DNA of 27,915 nt from Rhizophagus sp. LPA8_4_AMF (GCA_021464525.1 JADRCO010000705.1:1-27915); one strand, 5' to 3'; counted from the stretch's first letter, positions 10,028 to 20,559 are shown. The notes: a model not told the origin generated them from the letters alone. Program-made: numbers and translations.

Positions 10028-10319
10028 ATGAACGAAACACAAAATTATGACATTAGCAAAAGTTTCAGGGAAAAAAAATCTTCAAAATTTTTAGATCCTT
10101 GTCAAAAAGAAAGCTTAAATTCAATGGAATGTTTGGATAAAAATAACTATGATAAAGGAAAGTGTAAAGATTTATTTATCCTGTATCGTGAATGTAAAAA
10201 AAAATGGGTAAGTTTTTATATACTTTATATATGTTTAATTTTTTTCCATATAAAATTTATCTTTTTCCTTACAGTTGGAAAATCGTCGAGAATTGCGAAG
10301 ACAAGGGTATCATAATTAA
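10028..10319 (+). CDS. COX23: Twin CX9C protein COX23 (cytochrome oxidase assembly)
   Basis: Small protein of the mitochondrial intermembrane space needed for cytochrome c oxidase assembly; it is imported by oxidative folding (Mia40 pathway). Two exons (10028-10207 and 10275-10319) with intron donor GTAAGT and acceptor TTACAG give 74 residues. The two CX9C motifs are exact: C25/C35 and C46/C56. Between and after them are the Cox23/CHCHD7 signatures LDKNNYDKGKC and YRECKKKWLENRR. No cleavable presequence is apparent, as usual for this class. The second exon is only 45 nt. It converges on LUC7, with 272 bp between stops in which nothing else was seen. Confidence 0.92.
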
Positions 10320-10591
10320 TTCTTTAACGTTTGTAAAATCAACAAATGAAATCTTTAATTATAAGAATCATATTTAAAATTTACTATTACTATCTCTGTG
10401 TTATAAATAATATATTCAAAATTTATTATTTTGCTTTGAAATAAAGAAAATAATCATAATCTATAAGTATATTTCTTGAATGTTAGTTAACACGATCCAG
10501 CGCGAAATTACCTTTGTACTTCAGACCAATGAGGTTCTATAGATAATTGGTTAAACGTATAATAATTTGGTTGAAAACTACCTGTAAGGTT

Positions 10592-12293
10592 TTAATCATC
10601 ATATCGACGCCCTCTATCAATCCTGTCTCGTCGGTATTCTTTGCTGTTTCGTCTACGTCCATAATCTTCATAATCTCGATCCTGGTAATCATCCCGTCGG
10701 TAATCTTTGTCCTTATGTTTTTCCCTACGATGATTACGAGGATATGGTTCATGTCTACTATATGAATCCCGCCGATGATCTCCTCGATGTGAATCCCGGG
10801 ACGAATATGCTCGCATTTGCTGAATGAGGCTTACCAATGAGATTGACAAAGAAGACAAACACAAAACGAAAGAATATTAAATATTTTTGTAAGTTGCGCA
10901 TCAAATCCTTACCTTCCATTCATGAAGAGTTTCACGAATCTGCTTATAACCTGTATGTTGCTTCCCTTGTAAATGAGCATCCATACGGTTGGATGTATCA
11001 TTTGTAACTAAAAAAGCTCCGCATACTTCACAAACTAACATTCTTCTTTCTTGTTTAAATAATGGGTTTGAGTCATCGCTCTGTGTTATTCAAATCAGAA
11101 AGGAGGGACCGGATTGGTTTTCATGGAATTGATTTAAAATGAAAAAGGTTAGTGAACAGGGAGAAGAAACGAAATGTGAAAATCTACCGATTTATATGTC
11201 TCTCCTGGGTATAACTTTCACTGTGTAATCAAATCGGGTAAATAGCTTCAGATAAAAGAAAGTAAAAATATTGTTTGCGAATTGTTCCAATGATAGTGGA
11301 AAAAAATGCTATGGAAAAGTTAGCTTTTGGGGACGCTCTCATGAGAACGTATATATTATCCATTTAGATTTCATAAACCACATGCTATACGTTAGAGTTA
11401 CCTCAGGGTATCAAGTCTGTTTGCCAAGTCCCATGTACGATTTCTCTTTCCTCGCTTGTCCTGTAAAATATGTTGATATCAACTCATTATACTTACGTTC
11501 TTTAAAAAATCCAAGTCTTTTTGAAGTGTTTCTACTTCTTTGGTTAAAATCTGAGCTTCTTGTACACGTCCTTCTTCCCCTGCCTCCTCAATCTTGATAA
11601 TAATAATTAATTAATTAGAATATATTGCTCGATATCATCAATTGTTATAATAAATTACCTTCACTAATAATTCTTTAATCTTTTCGTCTAGAATTATCAT
11701 TTTCTCTTCCTTTTCATCTTTATTTGGATTCAAGAGCTAATTTCATACAATATGATAGTTTAAAAAAAAAATGCAAAAATAAAAAGTGATTGAAGTGAAA
11801 TTTTATTTACGTACCGTGTCGTCTGGACGAACGTTTAATCGATCATTTCCTTTCCTAATTTTTTTGTCTAAATCATTGCACAACGATTGCAAATAATCAT
11901 AAAATTTAATTTCATAACCATATTTTGTACGATCTGGTGCTTCTTGATACCTAAAGAAAAACGAATGAAACTATGAAAAACGATAAAAATGTATTTTTCA
12001 AATATAAACACATACTGTTTTCTTAACTTTTCGTCGTGAACTTTGGTACAAGGTCCTATATAAATAAGCATATAGAAGTTGGAATGACAATACCTATATT
12101 TAAATAAAACAGATATAATATCTTATGATATCTTATGACACCTACCAAGGTCAGACTTTGTATTGGTGAATAGAGAATTGGGACAAAATTTAACTAAAAA
12201 GTGTTTACAAACAGAATCATCCCAGAAGTTGTGTTTATTAGATCTCTCAAAGGGAGCCATCAGCTCCTCAAGTAATTGCCGTTGGTAATCCAT
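10592..12293 (-). CDS. LUC7: U1 snRNP-associated protein LUC7
   Basis: LUC7 proteins belong to or associate with U1 snRNP and influence 5' splice-site choice. Seven exons (12146-12293, 12016-12055, 11815-11950, 11659-11736, 11497-11592, 10913-11080, 10592-10819) join to 297 residues. The N-terminal CCCH finger is C29, C37, C52, H56 in the context VCKHFLVKFCPNS...CTKVH. A Lys/Glu-rich coiled coil lies at about 110-166. The C2H2-type finger is C183, C186, H202, H208 (VCEVCGAFLV; HLQGKQH). The tail from about 223 is rich in Arg, Asp and Tyr and ends DRGRRYDD. Five introns are 65-93 bp, but the one at 11081-11496 is 416 bp and richer in G+C, with exon-like segments inside. It is head-to-head with PEX5. 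Confidence 0.93.
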
Positions 12294-12470
12294 TAGCGAT
12301 AGCGATTCTTTGAATGCGAGAAGACTAATTTATGCTATGTTTTGAACAACTAGTTTACGTCACTCAAATATGTAACGTTGAGTAACAGTATTATGTAATT
12401 AAAAAGTTCAGCTTGAATTAGAACGATTCATCTTAAAACAAATTTATAACAATTTGATAGATCACTAAGA
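12294..12470. promoter_or_regulatory. Shared divergent upstream region, LUC7/PEX5
   Basis: The 177 bp between the start codons of LUC7 (-) and PEX5 (+) leave room only for a shared or overlapping bidirectional promoter. It includes an AACGTT palindrome with neighbouring TACGTCA-like and ATGTAAC motifs at about 12355-12376. No site can be assigned to a named regulator. Confidence 0.45.
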
Positions 12471-14646
12471 ATGGCGTTTCAAAGTATGATTACCGGAGCT
12501 GAATGCTCCACAGGTTCTAACTCAATGTCTCAAATAATGAAGCAATTCACTGACGACCGTTCGTTGCAAAAGGTTGTTTGTTTTTTTCCTTAAAAAAATT
12601 AAATTACAATTTGTATCTAACTTGGATTTTTTGGGTAAAAATTAAGGATACATTAATATCGAGCTCAGAAAAAATTGATACTAGCTCAGTAAGTCGTAGC
12701 CAATTTTTTTCATTTTTTCATTTTTCTTTTTTCGCTTCGTAATTCGATTTGCGTACTGCTAAATAGTTTCGTACAGCCAGACCCGGTGCTAGTTCTCAAG
12801 AAAATAAGGTTGGTTAAATCCTTTTGTTAATTTTATTTAAACTTATAATTAATTTGCTGTTTGAAATTTTCTTTTTAGCTTGCTGAAGGCTTTTTTAATC
12901 AGCAAGAACACGCACGTTTACAAGGTCCTATAGCACCATATCAAGGTATTTTATAAAAGAAAATTATATTTCTCAATTCATTTCTTTTACCTAATTCTTG
13001 AAAAATTCCTAGAGTGGACAGCGGAATTTAAAAATATATCGGATCATTCACAGTTATGGAAACTTGGATCTGCTGAAGAAGCAGAGATGGAAGAAGCATT
13101 TACAAGGATGAATGTTCATTGTACAGTTATGATTATTTTTATTAAGATGCTATTCAGAATTGTTTAAATAGTAATTAATTTATCATCATAACTTTATTAG
13201 CGAAATGGAATAGTGAATTTTTACATGGGCCAGACTTTCCAGTCAGTCAAATCACTGAGATGCCACCGGAATTTGAGGAGGCATTTCAAAAGAATTTTGA
13301 TTGGGCTAACGAATATGTATTAAAACATGATAAAGGGAAAAACAAGGAAAAAATAGTAGAATTAGATTATCATTCTTGGGAAGAACAATTCGCCGCCGTG
13401 CAACATGAAGTGGAAAATGAAAATTTTAAGTTAGATAATGATCTTCAATTATTCGAAGATGTTTGGTCAAAGTCAAATTATCGAGAACAATCAGATGACG
13501 ATGAACATTTGGACCCAAAAGTCTGGGAAAGTGAATTTGGCGATTATATATTTGAACCTAATAATCCTTATTTAAAACACGCAAATCCTTTTCAAGAAGG
13601 AATGAGATTAATGGAAGAAGGTGGTTCATTATCCGAAGCTGCTTTGGCGTTTGAAGCTGCAGTTCAAAAAGACGAAAAGATATCAGACGCATGGATGTGG
13701 TTGGGTAACACACAAGCTCAAAATGAAAAAGAGGAAGCAGCTATTAGAGCACTGCAAAAAGCTGTAGAGGTTAATGGTAATAATCTCACTGCCTTAATGG
13801 TAAGTTGAAAATTTCGTAATTAGATTTTGTTTCGAGTTAATATAATACTTTCTATTTGTTTAGAGTCTAGCAGTAAGTTACACAAATGAAGGTTGCGATC
13901 ATCAAGCTTATCTTACGCTTGAGCGATGGTTAACTGCTAAATATCCTGATATTGCAATATCTAATGCGCCAATGCACGGAGTGATGAATACACATTCACG
14001 TGTAACAGATCTTTTCTTGCAAGCAGCTCGTAGCGCTCCGGAAGGTCAAGGAATGGATCCTGATGTACAAGTTGGATTAGGGGTATTATTTTATGGTAGT
14101 GGTGAATACGAAAAGGCTGTAGATTGCTTTGTCACAGCTTTAAATACGAGAAAAGATGTAAGGAAATTTAAATTTTTATGGATTTTATCAATTATTAAGT
14201 TAAAAATCTTATTTCAAATTCAAATGAAACAGGATTATCTTTTATGGAATCGTTTAGGGGCTACATTGGCGAATTCGGGACGTCCTGAAGATGCAATTGA
14301 AGCTTATCATAAGGCTTTAGATCTTAAACCAACGTTTGTACGAGCAAGATATAATTTAGGAGTAAGCTGTTTAAACATAGGATGTTATCGTGAAGCAGCA
14401 GAACATTTACTTGGCGCATTGAGTATGCATCAAACTGGTTTAAATGGTGACAGTGGTGTTAATACTAGTAATAGCCTTCGTGAAACACTCAATAGGACAT
14501 TTTTAATGATGGTATGGATTTAAATAATTGTTACATTTTATATATATAATTTATTAACTTAAATGTTTTAGGAACGAAAAGATTTGGCTGATAAAATTCG
14601 TTCCGGATCAGATGTAAATCAATTCCGCGAAGAGTTCGAATTTTAA
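12471..14646 (+). CDS. PEX5: Peroxisomal targeting signal 1 receptor PEX5
   Basis: Cycling receptor that binds the C-terminal SKL-type signal of peroxisomal matrix proteins in the cytosol and delivers them to the import pore. Nine exons (12471-12572, 12647-12688, 12767-12808, 12879-12945, 13013-13120, 13201-13799, 13864-14157, 14233-14511, 14572-14646) give 535 residues. Cys12, in ITGAECSTG, matches the conserved cysteine that is mono-ubiquitinated for recycling. Five WxxxF/Y motifs for Pex14/Pex13 binding are at W86, W123, W155, W180 and W229. The TPR domain fills about 248-510, including DAWMWLGNTQAQNEKE and DYLLWNRLGATLANSG, which contact the cargo signal. The first and third donors are GTTGTT and GTTGGT, weaker than the GTAAGT type. 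Intron 7 (14158-14232) has no stop and is a multiple of three. Confidence 0.95.
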
Positions 14647-15483
14647 GATTAACTGCTGAAAATGTTACTTTTGGAGTTTAAAAAGTTCTGAAGTATTACA
14701 TTAATTTTGATAATTCGCATATTATAACAATGAAAAGTAATTAATGAGATCATAGATCATGGAATCTATCATATTTACAAATCCTTATATAAATACTATG
14801 AATTGTATAAAATCTGCTGTTATTTATCAAGGGTATTTAACATAATTCTAATGAAACTTAAAATTTACAAATAAACTATCAATTAGCAAGAAAAAGTTAT
14901 TCTGGTTAATTAGATAAAATATAAATTTGGCCAATATACTTTTAAAATAGAATTTCTTTTAAAAATGAATGACAAATTGGTAATTAAATATATATTAATA
15001 AAAAAATAGAGAAAATAGAGAATAAAATAGAGTATTATCAGAAATCAATATACCTATTTAAATCAAAACTTATGTAAAGTATCATATTAAAGTATATTAT
15101 TAATAATTTTGTTATAATAATTATAAATATCAATCATAAATGTTTGTTTTTTACTTTGTTAAAAATAATTTATATATTGAACAACTATTTTCAAAATTTG
15201 GTAATAAATTTGAATTATTATAAAATTTTTACTTCAATAAATTTGAGTTCTTATTATTTAAAAAGTTATTTATATTTCAAAAATAACAAAAAAATTTAAA
15301 CAATTTTTCAATAGGAAAAGTTTTCTTTTTTGGGCATTTTAAAAAAAGTATGATATGATTAAAGATGTTATCTAAATAATATTTCAGATATTTAATATTT
15401 AATAAGAGTTATAATATATATTATTACATAACTTAATAGAATTATATTGATTTATTTGATAATATTTTTATTATTATATAATA
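14647..15483. other. AT-rich gene-free region downstream of PEX5
   Basis: The sequence is almost pure A+T with many short homopolymer runs and no open frame that resembles a protein. It contains the 3' untranslated part of PEX5. No RNA gene or clear repeat was seen. Confidence 0.6.
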
Positions 15484-15905
15484 CAATCACATCTCCATAA
15501 GTGTATCCTCTATAAGTGCATTCCCTTTTTATATATACAGTCAGACCTCCATATAATCACCCAATAGGTTCTGCCAAAATTAGTGATTATACAGTCAGAC
15601 TTTCATATAATCATCCAATCGGTTCTTTCAAAATTAGTAATTGTATAAAGTTGTGACTATATAAAAAACAAATTTACTAATAAAATAATATGTAGGTTAG
15701 TAAAAATAAGGTGCTTATAAAGAGGTGTTCTTATATAGGAGGTGATTATATAGAGGTCTAACTGTATATATCATGGTTTAATCCTAAGCTAGGAATTTAA
15801 AACTAAGTGCATACTCTCTATATTCTATATATGTAAGTAATTCTAAATCTCAGGTATATTAGAATATCCATTATAAGTGCATTTATATAATAGATGCTCT
15901 GATTG
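15484..15905. repeat. Possible outer element enclosing a nested MITE
   Basis: The flanks of the CAGTCAGAC element at 15538-15764 appear to be related inverted sequences. The left side begins CAATCACATCTCCATAAGTG, and the right side, read on the other strand, begins CAATCAGAGCATCT and contains AATGCACTTATAATGG. The arms are strongly diverged. One reading is an older pogo/mariner-like element split by a younger insertion; chance similarity in AT-rich DNA cannot be excluded. Confidence 0.25.
15538..15764. mobile_element. Mariner-type MITE with duplicated left end
   Basis: This is a non-autonomous element with inverted ends CAGTCAGACCTCCATATAAT and a right end that reads back as CAGTTAGACCTCTATATAAT, flanked by TA on both sides, as expected for Tc1/mariner/pogo-type insertion. 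The part 15592-15764 is 173 bp and matches the element at 25812-25984 in reverse orientation along its length. An additional 54-bp copy of the left end (15538-15591) is fused in front, with TA at the join. There is no coding capacity. Confidence 0.85.
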
Positions 15906-16112
15906 ACTACTGATCCTCTGTACCAAAATTTTACAGAGAAAAATAGCAAAAAAATGTATAAATACTTGTTAAAAAACATACATTATAGAATCATATTTAT
16001 TACCGAAAGAGTTTGTAAATATTTTTTACACTAAATTTCTAAGTTTCTATCAAAATATTTTTATAAAATTAGGTCAAAATGCAAAAATCTTTTTAAATAG
16101 AATGTTGAACAT

Positions 16113-16530
16113 ATGTTTGAACAGATAGAGAAAAATAGATGGATTTTTGATCACTTAGATCAACAAATGGATATAGCGTCTGAGGTTCTTATATTGTTGC
16201 TAAAGAGTAGTACTAAAGTAGCTTACAAAATATATATCGATAATATAAGACATCTTGGATAAGATAATGTAAAATTTTGAAATTGGTTGTAAGAGTCACA
16301 GAAGGAGTCATGTGAGTTTGGAAAGATAATATTGAAAAAGGAAATTGAACTAAAATTTAAGAAACAAATAATATCTCAACTTCAGAATACGGTACATAAT
16401 ACTAAAAAGGTAAAAAATAAATTGGGCACTCTACTGGATGATAAGTAAAAGGCGGATAATTTTGGGCAAAAACTAAGTTGATCAAGGTAGAAAAAAGAAT
16501 AATTGCCAGTCATGGAAAATCCCAATTTTG
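16113..16530 (+). pseudogene. Decayed open reading frame, family unknown
   Basis: One reading frame keeps coding character for about 140 codons but is cut by several stops. It opens after TAG at 16098, reads MFEQIEKNRWIFDHLDQQ and on to KVAYKIYIDNIRHLG, stops at 16260-16262, and resumes with ESQKESCEFGKIILKKEI and NTKKVKNKLGTLLDDK before further TAA, TGA and TAG codons. The pattern suggests a relic of a transposon-borne or multicopy gene. I do not recognise the family. It directly abuts the tandem array that starts near 16655. Confidence 0.4.
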
Positions 16531-16654
16531 GTTGATAATCAGAAGGTAGTCAATAAAGAAAAGGTGCATAATTTATTTTTTTATGATATTCTGGCATATT
16601 AGATGGAGAATGATATCATTACAGAGTTGTCTAAGTCTTCTAAATGATCCCTTT

Positions 16655-18830
16655 AATTAAAAAATTCTCAAAAAATAATCTCTCCAAACGAACCTTTAGA
16701 AAATTCTCTATCAAAAAAATGTCCCAAACAATTCAAATTCTCAAAAAATAATGTTTTCAAATGAACCCTTAAAAATTTTTTTATGAAAAAGTATCCCAAA
16801 TGATCTCTTTAGTTAAAAAATTCTCAAAAAATAATCTTTTTAAACGAACCCTTAGAAATTTCTCTATCAAAAAATGCTTTAAGTAATCTCCTTAAAAGTA
16901 ATTTTTCAAAACGAAATTTCTCTATCAAAATAATTCCTTCTGTCAAAAAATTTTCAAAAAATAATTTTTCCAAACAAACCTTTAGAAATTTTTTTATCAA
17001 AAAGTATTCCAAACAATTCTTTTAGTTAAAGAAATCTCAAAAAATAATCTTCTCAAATGAACTCTTAGAAAATTCTCTATCAAAACAATTCTTTCAATTA
17101 AAAATTCTCAAAAATAATTTTCTAAACAAACAAATTCTTAGAAAATTCTCTATTAAAAAAATGTCCCAAACAATTTCTTCAGTTAAAAATTCTCAAAAAT
17201 AATGTTCCTAAACAAACCCTTGGAAATTTCTTTATAAAAAAGTGTTTCAAACAATCTTTTTAGTTAAAAAATTCTCAAAAAATAATTTCTCTAAATGAAT
17301 CCTTAAAAAATTCTCTATTAAAAAAGTGTTTCAAACAATTCCTTCAATTAAAAATTCTCAAAAAATAATGTTCTCAAACGAACCTTTAAAAAATAATCTC
17401 TCCAAACAAATCTTTAAAAAGTTCTCTATCAAAAAATGCCCTAAATGATTTCCTTAAAAAGTAATTTTTCAAATGAAATTTCTATATCAAAATGATTTCT
17501 TCAGTCAAAAAATTCTCAAAAAGTAATTTTTCCAAACAAACCCTTAGAAATTTCTTTACCAAAAAGTATCCCAAATGATCCTTTTAGCTAAAAAATTCTC
17601 AAAGCCCAAAAATCTAAAGTTGATATCTACAAAAAAAATAGATAAAGTATTAAAAAAAAATTATTTAAAAGAAAGTTTTGAAGCTTTTCAAAACTTATCA
17701 ATCCAAAGCTTAGGAACTAATACCAATATCTAAAAGGCTAAAAGAAAAAAATTTTGAAAAAATGTTTTTTTTTATAAAATTTTAAAAAGAAATGAAAAGA
17801 AATGAATAAAAATTAATCTTTCCAAACGAACCCTTAAGAAATTCTCTATCAAAACGATTCTTTCAATTAAAATTTTCAAAAATAATTTTCCAAACAAACA
17901 AATACTTAGAAAATTTTCTATCAAAAAAATGTTACAAATAATTTCTTACAAACTCTTGGAAATTTTTTTATGAAAAAGTGTCTTAAATGATTTCTTTAGT
18001 TAAAAAATTCTCAAAAATAATCTCTTCAAATGAACCCTTAAAAAGTTCTTTATTAAAAAATGCCCTAAATGATTTTTTTAAATAGTAATTTTTCAAAATA
18101 ATCAAAATGATTTCTTTAGTTAAAATTCTCAAAAATAATGTTCCTAAATGAACTTTAGAAATTTCTTTATGAAAAAGTATCTCAAATGATCCTTTTAGTT
18201 AAAAAATTCTCAAAAAATAATCTCTCCAAACGAATCTTTAGAAAATTCTCTATTAAAAAAATATCCTAAACAATTCCTTTATTAAAAATTCTCAAAAAAT
18301 AATATTCTTAAACGAACTCTTAGTAATTTTTTTATGAAAAAGTATCCCAAATGATTCCCTTAGTTAAAAAATTCTTAAAAGATAATCTCTCCAAATGAAC
18401 TCTTAAAAAGTTTTCTATTAAAAAATGCCCTAAATAACTTCCTTAAAAAGTAATTTTCCAAAACAAAATTTCTCTATCAAAATGATTTCTTTAGTCAAAA
18501 AATTCTCAAAAAATAATTTTTCCAAACGAATCTTTAGAAATTTCTTTATCAAAAAGTATCCCAAACAATTCTTTTAGTTAAAGAAATCTTAAAAAATAAT
18601 TTTTTCAAACAAACTCTTAGAATAACTGATTCTTTTAATTAAAAAACAATCTTTAAACAAATCCTTAAAAAATTTCTTAAAAAAATCTCTCTAAACAAAC
18701 TCTTAAAAATTTTTCAAAAAAATCTATCAAAAAATATCCTAAATAAACTGACTCTTAAAAATTCCTTAAATAAAATCCTTATTAAAAATTACTCTTATAG
18801 ATTTTTAAAATTTTATTTATAAAAATTATC
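16655..18830. repeat. Degenerate tandem array (satellite-like), units of about 65-85 bp
   Basis: About twenty or more copies of a core AATTCTCAAAAAATAAT recur every 65-85 bp. Each is followed by a block like CTCCAAACGAACCCTTAGAA, then TTCTCTATCAAAAAATG and CCCAAACAATTCC. A distinct variant with CCTTAAAAAGTAATTTTTC recurs near 16890, 17450, 18075 and 18440, hinting at higher-order units. The array is interrupted by unrelated A-rich sequence at about 17600-17815. Read on the minus strand, units resemble the peptide FSKGSFGEIIFENF, but indels break the frame, so no gene is called. Confidence 0.85.
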
Positions 18831-18900
18831 TTCAAAAAAAATGAATTAAAAAAAAATTTTAGGTTGAAATGGATTATAAAAATTTATATATTATACAAAT

Positions 18901-19162
18901 TTAATATGTAAAAGTACCTGATATTTAACCGATTAGTCACTAATATATGGGTATCTGATATGCATCTGACAGATTTGATTAACAGATTAGTGATTAATAG
19001 TTTGAATATTGGACACCTGGTAATTTTTATTTTTAACCCATATTAGAGATTTATGCATTAGATAACAAATTGAGTACCTGATATTTTGTTAATATATAAA
19101 AATACATGATATATACCTGATTAGTTACTAATATATATGTATCTGATATGTATAAGATAGAT
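18901..19162. repeat. Pair of ~73-bp direct repeats, 188 bp apart
   Basis: The segment at 18901-18973, containing ACTAATATATGGGTATCTGA, recurs at 19089-19162 in the form ACTAATATATATGTATCTGA with similar flanks (TTAATATGTAAAAGTACCTG against TTAATATATAAAAATACATG). This may be two units of a longer-period tandem repeat or a broken element. There is no coding content. Confidence 0.5.
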
Positions 19163-19230
19163 CCTTTTTTGACCTGTGATAATAAGTAATAATACAAATC
19201 AAAATTTTAATTTTTGATATTCAAAAATTT

Positions 19231-19523
19231 TAAAAAAATGCGAAAATTGGAATATCTTATCATCCAGTAATCAAAAAAAATAAAGTAAGACTAGTTAGAA
19301 TTGTCTCATCAAGGCCAATTGGATGACATTTTAATCATCTCTTTAACTTTGATAGATGTCTTTCTAGCACTAATTTTAAAATATATTTATTGTGGACTAT
19401 CTCTTGATGTATTGATGCTAGAGACTTGATTTTACTGTTATTTGACGTGTTTTGATGATACAATTCCAACAAGCTATAGTATGCATTTATACGATGAGAT
19501 ATTCCAATCTTTGCATTTTTTTA
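19231..19523. mobile_element. Fold-back MITE with long inverted repeats
   Basis: The ends are inverted copies over at least 34 bases. The left end starts TAAAAAAATGCGAAAATTGG, and the right end read on the other strand starts TAAAAAAATGCAAAGATTGG; both continue AATATCT. A second matched pair lies inside: AGAATTGTCTCATCAA near 19299 and the reverse of GGAATTGTATCATCAA near 19470. The element is about 293 bp with no coding sequence. It is probably a non-autonomous DNA transposon. Confidence 0.65.
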
Positions 19524-19855
19524 CATTTTTAAGTAAAACTGGACCGAACTGGCAGTTCTAGTTCTAAGAATCAAAATTGAAACTGAATCAGATTTCATGT
19601 CAGTTTAGTTTGGTTTCTGATTAAAAACTGATCTATTCAGAACTTTAATAGTTAGTTTCAAAGTACTTCCAAATATATTTAATAAAGGATATTATAAAAA
19701 ATAAAAATTGTTCTTTTCACAAAATTGTAGTTTAGAGAAGTAGAGGATCATTATAAAGAGTTCCTATAGTGTTATTTTGAAAGGTATAGAGCCTTATTTT
19801 TAAATTAATAATAAGTAAATAGAAACCAGAAACAATAATTTATTGTGGTGATTAA

Positions 19856-20089
19856 GGATGAATTCTGTGTGTGATAAAAGTGAATTCTGTAAAATTCTGT
19901 GATTTAGCCAGAATTATGCAAGATTAGCCAATATTATGATTTGCAAATTCTGGCTAAACTTAATGTTAGCCGGTATTACAATGATTGCAAATCTTAAATT
20001 AGGCTAAAATTTTGAAAATTATCATTATTTTTACAACTTTATTCTGTGATTTTCTGCAAAATTCTGGGATACATAAAAAATTATCATCC
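19856..20089. mobile_element. Probable MITE rich in short palindromes
   Basis: The stretch begins GGATGAATTCTGTG and ends TTATCATCC, giving GGATGA/TCATCC termini. Internally, AAATTCTG occurs several times in both orientations, for example near 19870-19900 and 20040-20070. A hairpin is formed by CCAGAATTATGCAA (19909) and TTTGCAAATTCTGG (19940). It abuts the retroelement tail on its right. Target-site duplications are not evident. Confidence 0.4.
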
Positions 20090-20148
20090 CTGGTGGGATA
20101 ATCTGCAATAACTATTACAACTTTATGGATGGATTTTCTGAAATCACT

Positions 20149-20559
20149 GAAAGAATTAATAATATTCTCACACGATGGGCTGAAGGATTTTTTTTATCTA
20201 TTTATACATCTATCTATTAGGGATTCTTACTTTAGTGATCATGTGCAGGGTTATGTGAATTAGCAATATACTTTTATTATTATTTTGGGGGATTTGTAAA
20301 GGCTTTAAAAATTGCATTGTAGTAGGTCCTTGGTCACCAAGTTCCATTGACTATGAGGCAGTTCTACTAAGATGAATTGTGACTCACAATCTTACCCATA
20401 TAGGAATAAGACTCTACCAACAGTGCACACATGGGGTTTCTCTGAAATGACGGGTGATGTTATATTTTAATTATATTAGATAGCTAGATTTTATTTTTTT
20501 TACAAATTGTTATTTACATTAACTCTAATAAAGTATAATATGCACTGTGGAAAAAAAAA
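20149..20559 (+). mobile_element. Retroelement 3' end, copy 1
   Basis: This 411-bp segment matches the interrupted copy at 27142-27889. Shared blocks include GGGTTATGTGAATTAGCA, AGGTCCTTGG, CTAAGATGAATT and AACTCTAATAAAGTATAA. It ends in nine A residues (20551-20559) just after an AATAAA-type signal, as in the tail of a non-LTR retrotransposon or SINE. No intact reading frame is present. Confidence 0.6.

Noticed and set aside
11271-11597. 108-codon plus-strand open stretch
   Set aside because: It lies antisense to LUC7 intron 5 and exon 5. Its apparent length comes from the coding exon on the other strand, and it lacks a recognised domain.
16824-17012. 62-codon minus-strand open stretch in the satellite
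   Set aside because: It spans about two and a half repeat units and is broken on both sides by indels. It is noted as a latent peptide pattern but not called a gene.
16655-18830. CRISPR-like array
   Set aside because: Repeats are degenerate and contiguous with no unique spacers of constant length, and the genome is eukaryotic.
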